Below are positions 35,193-43,969 of a DNA stretch of 64,000 nt, one piece after another (the stretch's first letter is position 1; each line of letters starts with the position of its first letter). Location: positions 1 through 64,000 of the forward strand of contig NZ_CANLVZ010000006.1 in the NCBI RefSeq assembly GCF_947494755.1, in the 5' to 3' direction. Both the position numbers and the translations under genes were made by a program. The notes under the pieces were generated by a model. The model was not told the origin of the DNA and did not search any database. It saw only the letters and a program-made list of their open reading frames with translations. Source of the DNA: an uncultured Tateyamaria sp. (lineage in GTDB: Bacteria; Pseudomonadota; Alphaproteobacteria; Rhodobacterales; Rhodobacteraceae).

Positions 35193-36521
35193 ATGCTGAA
35201 TTTCAAGACGACATTGACGGCGACCACCGCCGCACTGGCCATCAGCGCGGGCGCGCTTTTTGCCAATCCTTACGCGGAATACGAAGGCACGACGCTGGTA
35301 GTGAACTTCCCCGCGCACCCGCACTACAACGCCGCGATCCAAGTACTGCCCGAATTCACCAAGCAGACCGGCATCGAGGTCGAGGTGGACCAACTGCCCT
35401 ACCTCAAGATGCGCTAGCGCCAGACGCTCGAACTGGCGCAGGACGAGGGCGAATATGACCTCATCTCCTACGTGGTGTTTTCCAAGGCGGACTACGTGTT
35501 TGCCGATCAGCTCGAAAACCTCGCCAAGTATTTCATGAACCCCAAGCTGGCCAAACCGAACTATGACGCGAATGACCTGATCGGCGGCTACGTCCAGAAC
35601 ATCGGCGTTGCGGGCGGCACCAAGGGGTACCTGCCCGGTCCTACCGGCTCGCTGTTCGGTATCCCGTTCGGGTCCGAAACCTCGGTGCTGGCCTATCGCA
35701 AGGACATCTTTGAAAAGCACGGGCTGCCCGAGCCCGAAACCTATGACCAGATGCTTGATGCAGCCTGCAAGATCCCCGAACTTGAGGATGGCATGGGCGG
35801 TATGGCCTCGCGTGCGGCCTCCGGCCACCAGGCCTCTCACGCGTTCCTGTTGCACCTCGCCCCCCTTGGCGGTCGTGTCTTTGACGATGCGTGGAACCCG
35901 ATCATCAACAACGACGCCGGTGCCGAGGCGGCCACGGCCCTGAAAACCATCGTCGATTGCGGCCCCGAAGGATCGCTGGCCTTCGGCCCTGCCGAGGCGG
36001 CCAACGCGTTTTCGAACGGGGACGCGGCGATGTTCCTTGACTCCATCGCCTTCATGCCCGGTTTCGAGGATCCCGACCGCTCCAAGGTCGTGGGCAAGGT
36101 CGGCTATGCGATGCACCCCGAAGGCGTGCGCCGCGGCAGCCAGACCGGTGGGTTTGGCATCGCGATCCCCAAGAACGCCGAGAACAAAGAAGCGGCGTTC
36201 CTGTTGATGCAATGGCTCACCTCGAAAGAAGGCGATCTGATGGTGGCGATGAATGGTGGCAACCCGTCGCGCTTCTCGACCTATCAGAACGCGGAGTTGA
36301 ACGAGAAGTACCCCTTCTCGGCCACCTTTGGTGAGGCGCTGAAATATGCCGATCCCGACTGGCACCCGATCATCCCCGTCTGGGGCAAGATCAATGCCGA
36401 TATCGGCACGACAATGTCCAAGGTACTGACCGAAGAACTCGATATTCAAGAGGCTTTGGATGGCGTAGCCGAGCGGACGCGCGCCGTGATGGAAGATGCC
36501 GGGTATTACACCTGGCAGTAA
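35193..36521 (+). pseudogene. Carbohydrate ABC transporter substrate-binding protein with in-frame amber codon
   Basis: The frame encodes a MalE-type (SBP_bac_1) binding protein with a signal peptide (about 1-24, ending LFANP). TAG at codon 75 (35415-35417) interrupts it between 'LPYLKMR' and 'RQTLELAQDEGEYDL'; the same frame then continues without shift to 36521, 442 codons in all. A single change from GAG or CAG would explain it. Truncation removes nearly the whole protein, so the transporter should be non-functional unless the codon is suppressed or is an assembly error. The downstream permeases are intact. Confidence 0.85.
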
Positions 36522-36534
36522 GGTTTCTCCCTGG

Positions 36535-36561
36535 GGTGGGCCTGTCGCGGGCCCGCCCACC
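36535..36561 (+). promoter_or_regulatory. Intercistronic stem-loop after binding-protein gene
   Basis: Arms GGTGGGC (36535-36541) and GCCCACC (36555-36561) with a GC-rich loop, followed by TTTGATTT. Placed between the binding-protein stop and the first permease, like the hairpins in both HAAT clusters, it probably sets unequal expression rather than full termination. Confidence 0.65.
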
Positions 36562-36585
36562 TTTGATTTCTCAGGACATATGCAG

Positions 36586-37494
36586 ATGCGCACCGCCCGG
36601 CTCAACCGCCTGACCCCTTACATCTTCATGGCCCCTGCTGCCCTGATCATGGGCATCGCGCTGCTTTATCCGCTGGCCTACATGATCTGGGGCAGCTTTC
36701 GCGCCTGGAACCCGAGCCAGCAGATCGGTGAGACCGAGTTTGTTGGCCTCAAGAACTACATCACGCTTTGGAATGACGCGGCCTTTCGCGAGAGCCTTGG
36801 GGTCACCCTGAAATTCGCCGTCTCGGTCGTGAGTATCGAGATGCTGTTGGGCGTCGGTTTGGCCCTGCTGCTGGATCGCAATATTCGCGGCATGTCCGTT
36901 TTGCGCACCCTGTTCATTTTGCCGATGATGATCGCGCCCGTCGTGGTCGGCCTCATGTGGCGCTACATGTATCACCCCACGGTTGGGACCTTTAACCGGA
37001 TGCTTGAAAAGGTGGGCATCGAAGGGGTGGACTGGTTGGGCCAGAACGCGCTGTTTTCGGTGATCTTGGCGGACATCTGGCAGTGGACGCCGTTTATCTT
37101 CATCCTATCGCTTGCGGCGCTGCAATCCCTGCCCCAATCCGCGCTCGAAGCGGCGCGCATCGACGGAGCCACCGGCTGGCAACAGATCTGGCACATCAAG
37201 CTGCCGCTGATGATGCCCGTGCTGATTGTCACAGCCCTCTTGCGCATGATCGACGCCTTCAAAGTGCTCGAGGTGATCCTCGTGATGACCGAGGGCTGCC
37301 CGGGTCTGTCCACCGAAATTCTGGCCCTGCGTATCTCGCGCACCGCAACCGAGTTCCGCGAACTTGGGGTGGCGGCGGCAATGTCGAACTACCTGCTGAT
37401 CCTGCTGTTGATCCTGACGGGGGCGATGTTTGCCTACACCAAATTGCAAGAAGCCCGCGCCGCCCGCCTGCGCGCCGCAGCGGAGGACGGCTGA
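36586..37494 (+). CDS. Carbohydrate ABC transporter permease (MalF type)
   Basis: 302-aa permease with six helices and the cytosolic EAA loop 'EAARIDGATGWQQIWHIKLPLM' in part at about 190-210. ATG 36586 is chosen because AGGA lies nine bases before it; ATG 36580 has only three bases of spacing. It overlaps the next permease by one base pair triplet (TGATG). No family-specific ligand signature; resembles polyol/sugar permeases of alphaproteobacteria. Confidence 0.9.
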   Translation: MRTARLNRLTPYIFMAPAALIMGIALLYPLAYMIWGSFRAWNPSQQIGETEFVGLKNYITLWNDAAFRESLGVTLKFAVSVVSIEMLLGVGLALLLDRNIRGMSVLRTLFILPMMIAPVVVGLMWRYMYHPTVGTFNRMLEKVGIEGVDWLGQNALFSVILADIWQWTPFIFILSLAALQSLPQSALEAARIDGATGWQQIWHIKLPLMMPVLIVTALLRMIDAFKVLEVILVMTEGCPGLSTEILALRISRTATEFRELGVAAAMSNYLLILLLILTGAMFAYTKLQEARAARLRAAAEDG

Positions 37495-38432
37495 TGGCCC
37501 ATCCCACATATGAGCGCCAGCACCCCGGCTACTACGCACTTCTGGTCGGGCTGATCTTTATGGCCGTCGGGCCGATCGCGCTGATGTTCATCAACTCGTT
37601 CAAGCTGGATGTAGACATCATTTCAGGCACATCCGGCCTGCTCTTCATGCCCACGATCCAGAATTACGAGACGGCGCTGTGCGATATCCTGCCTTACGAG
37701 TTGGACCACCTCGACTTTTGCGCGCTGAAGTTTGGCGGGGCCTTTATCAATTCACTGATCATTGCGCTGGTGTCGACCGCGCTGACGTTGGTGATCGGGT
37801 GCATGGCCGCCTATGCTCTCGTGCGGTTCCGCTTCATGGGGCGCGACACCGCCTCTCTGACCACGCTGATGGTGCGTATGGTGCCCCCGGCGGTGTTGCT
37901 GGTGCCGGTTTTCGGGCTGTGGAACAATGAATTTTGCCTCGGCAATGATGCACTCCTGGGCGGGTTGATCCGCGAGACCTTTGGCGGGCGCGGGGATGTG
38001 TGCCTTGCGGGTACACACTCAGGCATCATCCTGATCTATGTGGCGATGAACCTGCCCTTCGTGATCTGGATCCTGCAAAGTTTCATCGTGCAGGTCCCCT
38101 ATTCGCTGGAAGAGGCAGCGCGGGTCGATGGCGCGACGCCCTTTCAGGTGTTTTTCCGCGTCGTCCTGCCCCTGATCAAACCGGGGCTTGCCGCGGCGGC
38201 CATCTTTACCTTCCGCATCGCGTGGAACGAATACCTGCTGGCCTCGGCCCTGTCGGACCGCGACACCAAGACGGTGCCGATCCTGATCGTGAACAACATG
38301 TCCGAGTTCAATGTGGAATGGGGGGTCATCATGGCCACGGGCATGCTGCTCGCCATCCCGCCGATCATCTTTACCCTCTTTGCCTCGCGCCAGATTATCA
38401 CCGGCATGACAGCCGGTGCGGTCAAAGGTTGA
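37494..38432 (+). CDS. Carbohydrate ABC transporter permease (MalG type)
   Basis: 312-aa permease with six helices and EAA loop 'EEAARVDGATPFQVFFRVVLPL' in part. It starts inside the stop of the preceding permease (TGATG). It contains a Cys-bearing periplasmic insertion of about 30 residues around 'NNEFCLGNDALLGG', longer than in MalG and more like polyol permeases. Intact, although the binding protein of the same operon is interrupted. Confidence 0.88.
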   Translation: MAHPTYERQHPGYYALLVGLIFMAVGPIALMFINSFKLDVDIISGTSGLLFMPTIQNYETALCDILPYELDHLDFCALKFGGAFINSLIIALVSTALTLVIGCMAAYALVRFRFMGRDTASLTTLMVRMVPPAVLLVPVFGLWNNEFCLGNDALLGGLIRETFGGRGDVCLAGTHSGIILIYVAMNLPFVIWILQSFIVQVPYSLEEAARVDGATPFQVFFRVVLPLIKPGLAAAAIFTFRIAWNEYLLASALSDRDTKTVPILIVNNMSEFNVEWGVIMATGMLLAIPPIIFTLFASRQIITGMTAGAVKG

Positions 38433-38436
38433 CCCG

Positions 38437-39144
38437 ATGTGGGAGTGGCTACTGGCCCCGGTCGATCCATCCCGCGCCCACGCCGTCGGGGCGGCGCTGG
38501 CCTATCACGCGCGGCTGATGGTGCTGGCCTGGGCGGTCTGCGTGCCCATCGGGATCATCGCCGCCCGGTTCTACAAGATCACACCCCGGCAGAATTGGCC
38601 CATCGAACTCGACAATCAGGCGTGGTGGATCACCCACCGGGTCGTTCAATACGGCGCGACGGTGTTCATGATCGCCGCCCTGCTGCTCATCCTGTGGCGT
38701 CCGCAGACAGTGGCCGTGCTGCCCGGGCCGCACGCATGTATCGGCTGGACGGTGCTCGCGCTGACGGCAACGCAGGTCGTGGGCGGCATCCTGCGCGGCA
38801 GCAAGGGGGGCCCCACCGACAGGCAGATGCGCGGCGATCACTATGACATGACGCCCCGCCGCCTTGTCTTTGAATATGCGCACAAATCGCTTGGCTATGT
38901 GGCGTGGTTGCTGTCCTGCGTGGCAGTTTTCACCGGGCTTTGGCAGGCCAACGGACCGAACTGGATGTGGATCGCCCTGGGTCTTTGGTATCTGGTGCTG
39001 GTGGCCGCATTCGCATGGTTGCAGGCGCAGGGCCGCGCAACCGACACCTATCAGGCGATCTGGGGCAGCGATCCGAACCTGCCCGGCAACAAGCGCCCGG
39101 CGATCGGAATCGGCGTGCGCACCCATACGAAGTCCGACGCGTAG
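38437..39144 (+). CDS. Cytochrome b561-like membrane protein
   Basis: 235-aa protein with five or six helices. The cytochrome b561/DOMON-type core shows histidines in 'AYHARLMVLAWAV', 'ITHRVVQYG', 'GPHACIGW' and 'YAHKSLGYVAW', which would ligate heme. It begins four bases after the permease stop, so it may be co-transcribed with the ABC operon, an odd partner for a sugar importer. A role in transmembrane electron transfer is inferred from the fold. Confidence 0.83.
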   Translation: MWEWLLAPVDPSRAHAVGAALAYHARLMVLAWAVCVPIGIIAARFYKITPRQNWPIELDNQAWWITHRVVQYGATVFMIAALLLILWRPQTVAVLPGPHACIGWTVLALTATQVVGGILRGSKGGPTDRQMRGDHYDMTPRRLVFEYAHKSLGYVAWLLSCVAVFTGLWQANGPNWMWIALGLWYLVLVAAFAWLQAQGRATDTYQAIWGSDPNLPGNKRPAIGIGVRTHTKSDA

Positions 39145-39215
39145 CGATAAGATCGCCCCGATCCGTCGCGGAGGGGTACGTTGCAGATGCTGCGAAACCT
39201 GCGCAGAATTGCCCC

Positions 39216-39683
39216 ATGCCGATCCGCATCGCCACTTCGTCCGACATCGAGGCTTGGGTCGCGCTGCGCGCGCAACTCTGGGCCGATACGCCACTGGACG
39301 CACACCGGGCCGAGGCGGCGGCGATGCTCGCCAAATCGCCCGGCGCGGCCATCGTGTTTCTGGACGCTGTCGATAAAACACACACCCGCGCCTTTGCCGA
39401 AGCGACCTTGCGCCACGATCACGTCAACGGCTGCGAGACTTCACCGGTGGCATTTCTGGAGGGCATCTTTGTGCGCCCGGACCTGCAAGGCGCAGGCATT
39501 GGTCGGGCGCTGTTGCAGTCGGTCCAATCGTGGGCGCAAGACAGGGACTGCTCGGAACTGGCGTCGGACGCCCATCTCGACAACGTGGCAAGCCACGCCT
39601 TCCACCGCGCGCTCGGTTTCGACGAAACGGACCGCGTCGTGTATTTTCGCAAACCGATCCAGGGCCGAAATCGTCGACGTTAG
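39216..39683 (+). CDS. GNAT N-acetyltransferase, AAC(6')-like
   Basis: 155-aa GNAT-fold protein. The acetyl-CoA loop is 'VRPDLQGAGIGRALL' (Q/RxxGxG/A variant), followed by 'ELASDAHLDNVASHAFHRALGF'. The pattern is close to chromosomal aminoglycoside 6'-N-acetyltransferases, but chromosomal members often have other substrates, so resistance is not claimed. ATG 39216 is used; the frame is open far upstream inside other genes. It is the last ordinary chromosomal gene before the mobile region. Confidence 0.85.
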   Translation: MPIRIATSSDIEAWVALRAQLWADTPLDAHRAEAAAMLAKSPGAAIVFLDAVDKTHTRAFAEATLRHDHVNGCETSPVAFLEGIFVRPDLQGAGIGRALLQSVQSWAQDRDCSELASDAHLDNVASHAFHRALGFDETDRVVYFRKPIQGRNRRR

Positions 39684-39762
39684 GCATGGCGGAGTGGTTC
39701 GGACCAAGGTCGAACCCGAGCCATCGCGCTCAAGGAGCCGGAGGCGGTAGCGCAGTGACAGG

Positions 39763-39900
39763 ATGGCGGAGCATAGCGGAGCTTGTTCGAACCATTGGGA
39801 CGAGTTTTTCAGCGAACTTGAGCGTTGGGAAGAATTATTAACCGCGCGGCCTGACTCTCCTGTGGATGACTGCGCAAGCGAACCTGATCCGCCCAACTGA
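39763..39900 (+). CDS. Possible small acidic protein (45 aa)
   Basis: Short frame with an acidic, Trp-containing product (CSNHWDEFFSELERWEELL). It lies in the otherwise gene-free 300 bp between the acetyltransferase and mobC and ends 40 bp before a strong terminator. Ribosome site is weak. The stretch 39700-39780 around its start also holds a loose duplication of TGGCGGAG...TTCG. Real coding is uncertain. Confidence 0.3.
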   Translation: MAEHSGACSNHWDEFFSELERWEELLTARPDSPVDDCASEPDPPN

Positions 39901-39940
39901 CGCCCGCCACCACGTTCACTTTCAAACACAACCCAACCAA

Positions 39941-39969
39941 CCCGCCCTCGTTTCCGAGGGCGGGTTTTT
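39941..39969 (+). terminator. Rho-independent terminator before mobC
   Basis: Perfect 10-bp stem CCCGCCCTCG / CGAGGGCGGG with a TTTC loop, then TTTTT. It insulates the mobilization genes from upstream transcription and marks the practical left edge of the mobile region. Confidence 0.88.
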
Positions 39970-39990
39970 CAATTTCTGACCCGAGACGCC

Positions 39991-40335
39991 ATGCCCGCCA
40001 AAACCGATCACCGCCTGACCATTCGGTTCACGCCGCAGGAGTATGCCCTTTTGCAGGCCAAGGCGGGTGATACGGCATTGAGCGCTTTTGTGCGTAAAGC
40101 GGCTTTGGGCGAGGTTGCGGCGCAGCGGGCAAAGCCTTTGCGCAGACCGAAGGCGGATCAACGTGATTTGGCTGCGATCTTGGCGCGCCTGTCTTTGCAT
40201 CCCTTGGTACAGTCTTTCAAAGATGCCGACAGAGATGTCGCAGACGCCACAACGACAGACAAACTGGATACCTGCGCAGCGCTTTTAGAGGACGTGCGCG
40301 CGATGCTGATGCAGGCGCTGGGGAAAGCGCCATGA
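39991..40335 (+). CDS. mobC: MobC-like relaxosome protein
   Basis: 114-aa protein of the bacterial mobilization (MobC) type: a ribbon-helix-helix-like N terminus 'DHRLTIRFTPQEYALLQAKA' in part with 'LSAFVRKAALG', then a helical C terminus. MobC assists strand separation at oriT. It overlaps the relaxase start by 4 bp (ATGA), the usual mobC-mobA coupling. An oriT would be expected in the 39840-39990 region but I could not define it. Confidence 0.82.
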   Translation: MPAKTDHRLTIRFTPQEYALLQAKAGDTALSAFVRKAALGEVAAQRAKPLRRPKADQRDLAAILARLSLHPLVQSFKDADRDVADATTTDKLDTCAALLEDVRAMLMQALGKAP

Positions 40336-43142
40336 TCCTCAAAGGCAGCCAGCGCAGTGGTGGCAGAGCTTTAGCGCTGCACCTGTTGAACGCACAGGAC
40401 AATGACCACATCACCGTGCATCAATTGCGTGGATTCCTGAGCGATGACCTCGCAGGGGCCTTTGCTGAGGTTGAGGCTGTGGCATCCGGCACGCGCTGTG
40501 TGCAGCCGTATTTCAGCGTGTCGGTTAATCCGCCACCTGAGCGCAGCGCCGAACTGACGGACAAAGACTTTCGCGCAGCGGCCTACAAAATTGAGCGTGC
40601 GCATGGCCTCAAGGGCCATCCCCGCGCCATCGTCTTTCATGAGAAAGACGGGCGCAGACATGCGCACATCGTCTGGTCGAGGATCGACGCCCAAACGATG
40701 ACGGCCAAGAACCTTGCGCATTACAAACGCAAGTTGATGGGCGTGAGCAAAGAACTTTTTCTGGAGCATGGATTCGATCTGCCCAAGGGGTTCGATGATC
40801 CAGCCCTTGCGTCACAGGACCGCGTTTCCCTTGCCGAATGGCAGGCCGCCAAACGGCGTGGACGCAATGCCATCGATCAAAGGCAGTTGATCAAGCAGTG
40901 CTGGGAGGTCAGCGATGGCAAAGCCGCGTTTCAAGCGGCCTTGGCTGAACACGGGTTTGCCTTGGCGCGCGGTGACAGGCGTGGGCATGTGATTGTTACT
41001 GCCCATGGACAGATCATCGCCGTTGCACGCGCCGTTGGTGTCAAAACCAAAGAGGTACGCGCAAAGCTGGGGGATGCAGATGCATTGCCCGGCGTCGAAA
41101 CGGCCCGTTCAAACCTTGCCCAAGATGCCACCGCTCGCTTTGCGCAAGCGGCACGCGAGATACGATCCGGCCTTTCAGAGCAACGCCGCGCGCTTGATAA
41201 AAAGCGCCAAGCACAGATCAAGGCGCACCGTTCTGCGCGTGAGGCGCTAAAACGCACACATGTAAAAGCCCGCGCTGACGCTGTTGCGCAGATCATGCCA
41301 ACCCGTGGCGGGCTTGCCGGATTGTGGGATCAAATCACGAAGTCCGGTCAACGGCGGAAAGATCTTCGAGCGCTCAAGACGCGCCTCGATACAGAGCAAG
41401 CTGCCGAATGGCATGACTTGCGCCGCACGCAGTTAAACGAGCGCCGTGTATTGGAGGCCAAACGCACTGAGCTGCGGCGTGCGGCCTTTGGCCTTGTGGG
41501 TGATCTGCGCGCTGAGCGTGACGTGATGGTTGCGCAACTGACGGGGGCCGCACCGCCACTCAAAGGCAAATTAAAAGATCAGTTCGCGGGCACCATCCCC
41601 GCCGACCCAAGACAAACGTTCTTCGCCCGCGAGGCGACAGGCCCCGTCACGGATGCCCAAATCAGGGCGAACCCCGTGCGCCTTTTGGATCGTCTTGGGT
41701 ATTTCAACGCGGCCTTCACCGAGCGTGATATCAGCCGCGCTCTGGCCAAGATATTCCCTGATCCGCTCTCTGCATTGAGTGCGAAGAAAGCCGTACTTGC
41801 CGCGCCAGACCTATTGCGCATGGAAGGCAATGAGCGCCGCTTTACCACGCGTGATTACGTTCACGCGGACACGCGCCTGCAATCGACGTCTCGCACTCTT
41901 TTAATGCGGCGTTGCAAAGCACCAAAGCGCCAGCAGATTGAACACGCGGTCACTACGCAGAACCGAGTATTGGCCAAATTTAGCGCGGTTCTCAGCAACG
42001 AACAACGCAACGCAGTGGTCCAGATGACCGACACGTCGCGCCTGTCGATGGTTGTTGGGCGTGCGGGCACGGGCAAAAGCACGATCCTTGCTGCCGCCAA
42101 TGATGCATGGGCAAAGGCCGAGATCACCGTCCACGGCGCAGCCCTGTCCGGCAAAGCCGCAGCAGGTCTGCAAGGGGCCTCGGGCATCGCCAGCCGCACT
42201 TTGGCGTCGCTGGAACTCAGTTGGGCCAATGGCCATGAACCGATCAAACCCGGCGACGTGTTGGTCATTGATGAGGCGGGCATGGTCGGCACACGCCAAC
42301 TGGACCGGATCGCCCACAAGATTGACGAGATCGGTACAAAATTGGTTTTGGTCGGCGATCCGGATCAATTGCCCCCAATTGAAGCTGGGCAGCCGTTTCG
42401 AGGGTTAATTGACCGCCACGGGGCTGCATGGCTTTCCGAAGTGCACCGCCAGACATCGGGCTGGCAAAAAGACGCCACAGGTGATTTGGCAGCAGGCCGG
42501 ATCACTCAAGCTGTGGCGGCCTATGCTGCGAAAGGCTGCGTCACCCCCGCACCGTCGCAAAACAGCGCGATTGCGCATTTGACCCAAGACTATCTGACGG
42601 ATCGCGCTGCTGCACCGGATACATCTCGTTTGATCCTGGCCCACCGCCGCCGAGATGTGCACGCGCTTAACCAATCTGTGCGCGAGACATTGAAGTTTGC
42701 TGGAGACCTTGCAGAAGGTCCGTTGCTAACCACCGATCAAGGACCGCGTGAGTTTGCCGCGCGCGACCGCGTCGTGTTCACCGCCAATGACCGCGACATC
42801 GGCGTCAAAAACGGCATCCTTGGTACAGTCCGCCATGCCAGCGATACGAAGATCACGGTTGATCTGGATGACGGTGGCCGGGTGTCGTTCGATCCTGTCC
42901 AGTTCCGTTCTTTTGATCATGGCTATGCCGTCACGATCCACAAGTCGCAGGGTGTGACCGTGGATCAGGCCTATGTGCTGGCGTCAAGGACGATGGATGA
43001 TCCGCTGACCTACGTGGCAATGACGCGGCACCGCAATGACATGCGCTTGTATGTCAGCAAAGAGGATCGTCCCACTTGGCAGGACGTGGCTAGGCCCAGA
43101 TCAACGTCTGAACAGCAGCCGGGCATGCGGTTTCGAACGTGA
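40332..43142 (+). CDS. Relaxase-helicase fusion
   Basis: 936-aa protein. Residues about 1-160 are a relaxase/mobilization nuclease domain with the metal-binding pattern HEKDGRRHAHIVWSR (His103, His110, His112). A charged coiled middle follows. Residues about 560-900 form a superfamily 1 helicase of the TraA/RecD type: Walker A GRAGTGKST near 575, Walker B VIDEAGM near 645, 'VGDPDQLPPIEAG', and 'IHKSQGVTVDQAYV' near 867. No Tyr occurs before residue 60, so the catalytic tyrosine of motif I is not in its usual place. It initiates conjugative strand transfer from an oriT. Confidence 0.9.
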   Translation: MILKGSQRSGGRALALHLLNAQDNDHITVHQLRGFLSDDLAGAFAEVEAVASGTRCVQPYFSVSVNPPPERSAELTDKDFRAAAYKIERAHGLKGHPRAIVFHEKDGRRHAHIVWSRIDAQTMTAKNLAHYKRKLMGVSKELFLEHGFDLPKGFDDPALASQDRVSLAEWQAAKRRGRNAIDQRQLIKQCWEVSDGKAAFQAALAEHGFALARGDRRGHVIVTAHGQIIAVARAVGVKTKEVRAKLGDADALPGVETARSNLAQDATARFAQAAREIRSGLSEQRRALDKKRQAQIKAHRSAREALKRTHVKARADAVAQIMPTRGGLAGLWDQITKSGQRRKDLRALKTRLDTEQAAEWHDLRRTQLNERRVLEAKRTELRRAAFGLVGDLRAERDVMVAQLTGAAPPLKGKLKDQFAGTIPADPRQTFFAREATGPVTDAQIRANPVRLLDRLGYFNAAFTERDISRALAKIFPDPLSALSAKKAVLAAPDLLRMEGNERRFTTRDYVHADTRLQSTSRTLLMRRCKAPKRQQIEHAVTTQNRVLAKFSAVLSNEQRNAVVQMTDTSRLSMVVGRAGTGKSTILAAANDAWAKAEITVHGAALSGKAAAGLQGASGIASRTLASLELSWANGHEPIKPGDVLVIDEAGMVGTRQLDRIAHKIDEIGTKLVLVGDPDQLPPIEAGQPFRGLIDRHGAAWLSEVHRQTSGWQKDATGDLAAGRITQAVAAYAAKGCVTPAPSQNSAIAHLTQDYLTDRAAAPDTSRLILAHRRRDVHALNQSVRETLKFAGDLAEGPLLTTDQGPREFAARDRVVFTANDRDIGVKNGILGTVRHASDTKITVDLDDGGRVSFDPVQFRSFDHGYAVTIHKSQGVTVDQAYVLASRTMDDPLTYVAMTRHRNDMRLYVSKEDRPTWQDVARPRSTSEQQPGMRFRT

Positions 43143-43657
43143 TTGCTGACGGTTGGTTAACTAACCCCTTCGATTGGGAAATCGACAAGGAATTTTACCA
43201 AAAACCAACAGACACACACAAGGCGATCCAGTGAGCAGTCATTGGTGCATCGCGCGGCTAAGGTCCGGAGAGAGCCCAAGGCGGTCATCAGTTTTTTTCG
43301 CTGCAAGCGCAAACTGCGCACAAATTGCCGCGCCAGCGAAAATTTCAGTGCTATTGGGCGGATAGAATAGCAGCCATTCGTTCACGGTGTCGTCCGCCCT
43401 GCTCTCATGCAACGTGTTGGGTTCGAAGTTCGAGCGAGAACGCTGTGCCAGTTTCCAGAGAAGGGCAGGCCCTACAAGGACGGTTACAGGGTTTTGGTGG
43501 CTGACAGAGGCTACCGGATCTACTATCGTGCCGACCATGGACGTGAGATTGTTGTAGTCTTGCACTTTCTAGGTTCCAAAGAACTTGCACGCTAGGGATA
43601 GCATGCAGCAATGTGAAAAGGGAATGCAGTGCAGAAAATTTTGGACCGTCATCACAG
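43143..43657 (+). other. Intergenic stretch with ParE/RelE-like toxin fragment
   Basis: No full-length gene is evident. On the plus strand 43371-43595 encodes 'FPEKGRPYKDGYRVLVADRGYRIYYRADHGREIVVVLHF' in part (residues given here as separated motifs: PEKGRPYKDGYR; YRIYYRADHG; VVVLHF), which resembles the C-terminal half of ParE/RelE-superfamily plasmid toxins, with an ATG at 43407. The N-terminal half and an antitoxin gene are not seen, so it is probably a decayed toxin-antitoxin module. The minus-strand frame 43239-43565 is likely its shadow. Confidence 0.4.
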
Positions 43658-43969
43658 ATGAACTTAGCAGCAATTTTTTTAGCTATTGCGATCGCCTTTG
43701 CTTCTCTGCCGACCTCAAGCCCTGCAGAAGCAATAATAGAAAAGTGTGTGCCAATATCTTTTTCGGGAGAAATTAATTCTACAAATGGGTTTCACCTGAG
43801 ATACCAAGATGCAGGCAAAAATTTTAGAAAGTATTTTGTTTACAATAGTAAAAGTGGTTGCAGCTTAATTGTAGAAGAAAAGCTTGAAACAGAGCGCGAT
43901 AGAATATGGCTATTTAGAATGGCGGAACTTACTACTGGAATCCCAGTTTGTTCGCCCTTCGCCGGTTAA
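43658..43969 (+). CDS. Small AT-rich gene, exported protein
   Basis: 103-aa product with a clear signal peptide (about 1-24, ending SSPAEA) and two Cys in the mature part. No recognised family. Base composition and codon use are far more AT-rich than the flanking mobilization genes. Its 3' end overlaps the next frame (43884-44189) by 86 bp; the two could be one gene broken by a frameshift near 43940, which would give a continuous exported protein of about 175 aa. Confidence 0.5.
   Translation: MNLAAIFLAIAIAFASLPTSSPAEAIIEKCVPISFSGEINSTNGFHLRYQDAGKNFRKYFVYNSKSGCSLIVEEKLETERDRIWLFRMAELTTGIPVCSPFAG

Noticed and set aside
35415-35417. Pyrrolysine or programmed readthrough at the amber codon
   Set aside because: No reason to expect pyrrolysine in this lineage, and binding proteins are not known to use it; nonsense mutation or error is simpler.
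34776-36605. Minus-strand frame of 609 codons opposite the binding-protein gene
   Set aside because: It spans the amber-interrupted gene but encodes an Arg/Gly/Val/His-rich product with no domain; the plus-strand family sequence is unmistakable.
39700-39790. Second tRNA-like sequence at the edge of the mobile region
   Set aside because: Segments such as TGGCGGAGTGGTTCG and GGTTCGAACC look tRNA-like, but no cloverleaf could be folded.
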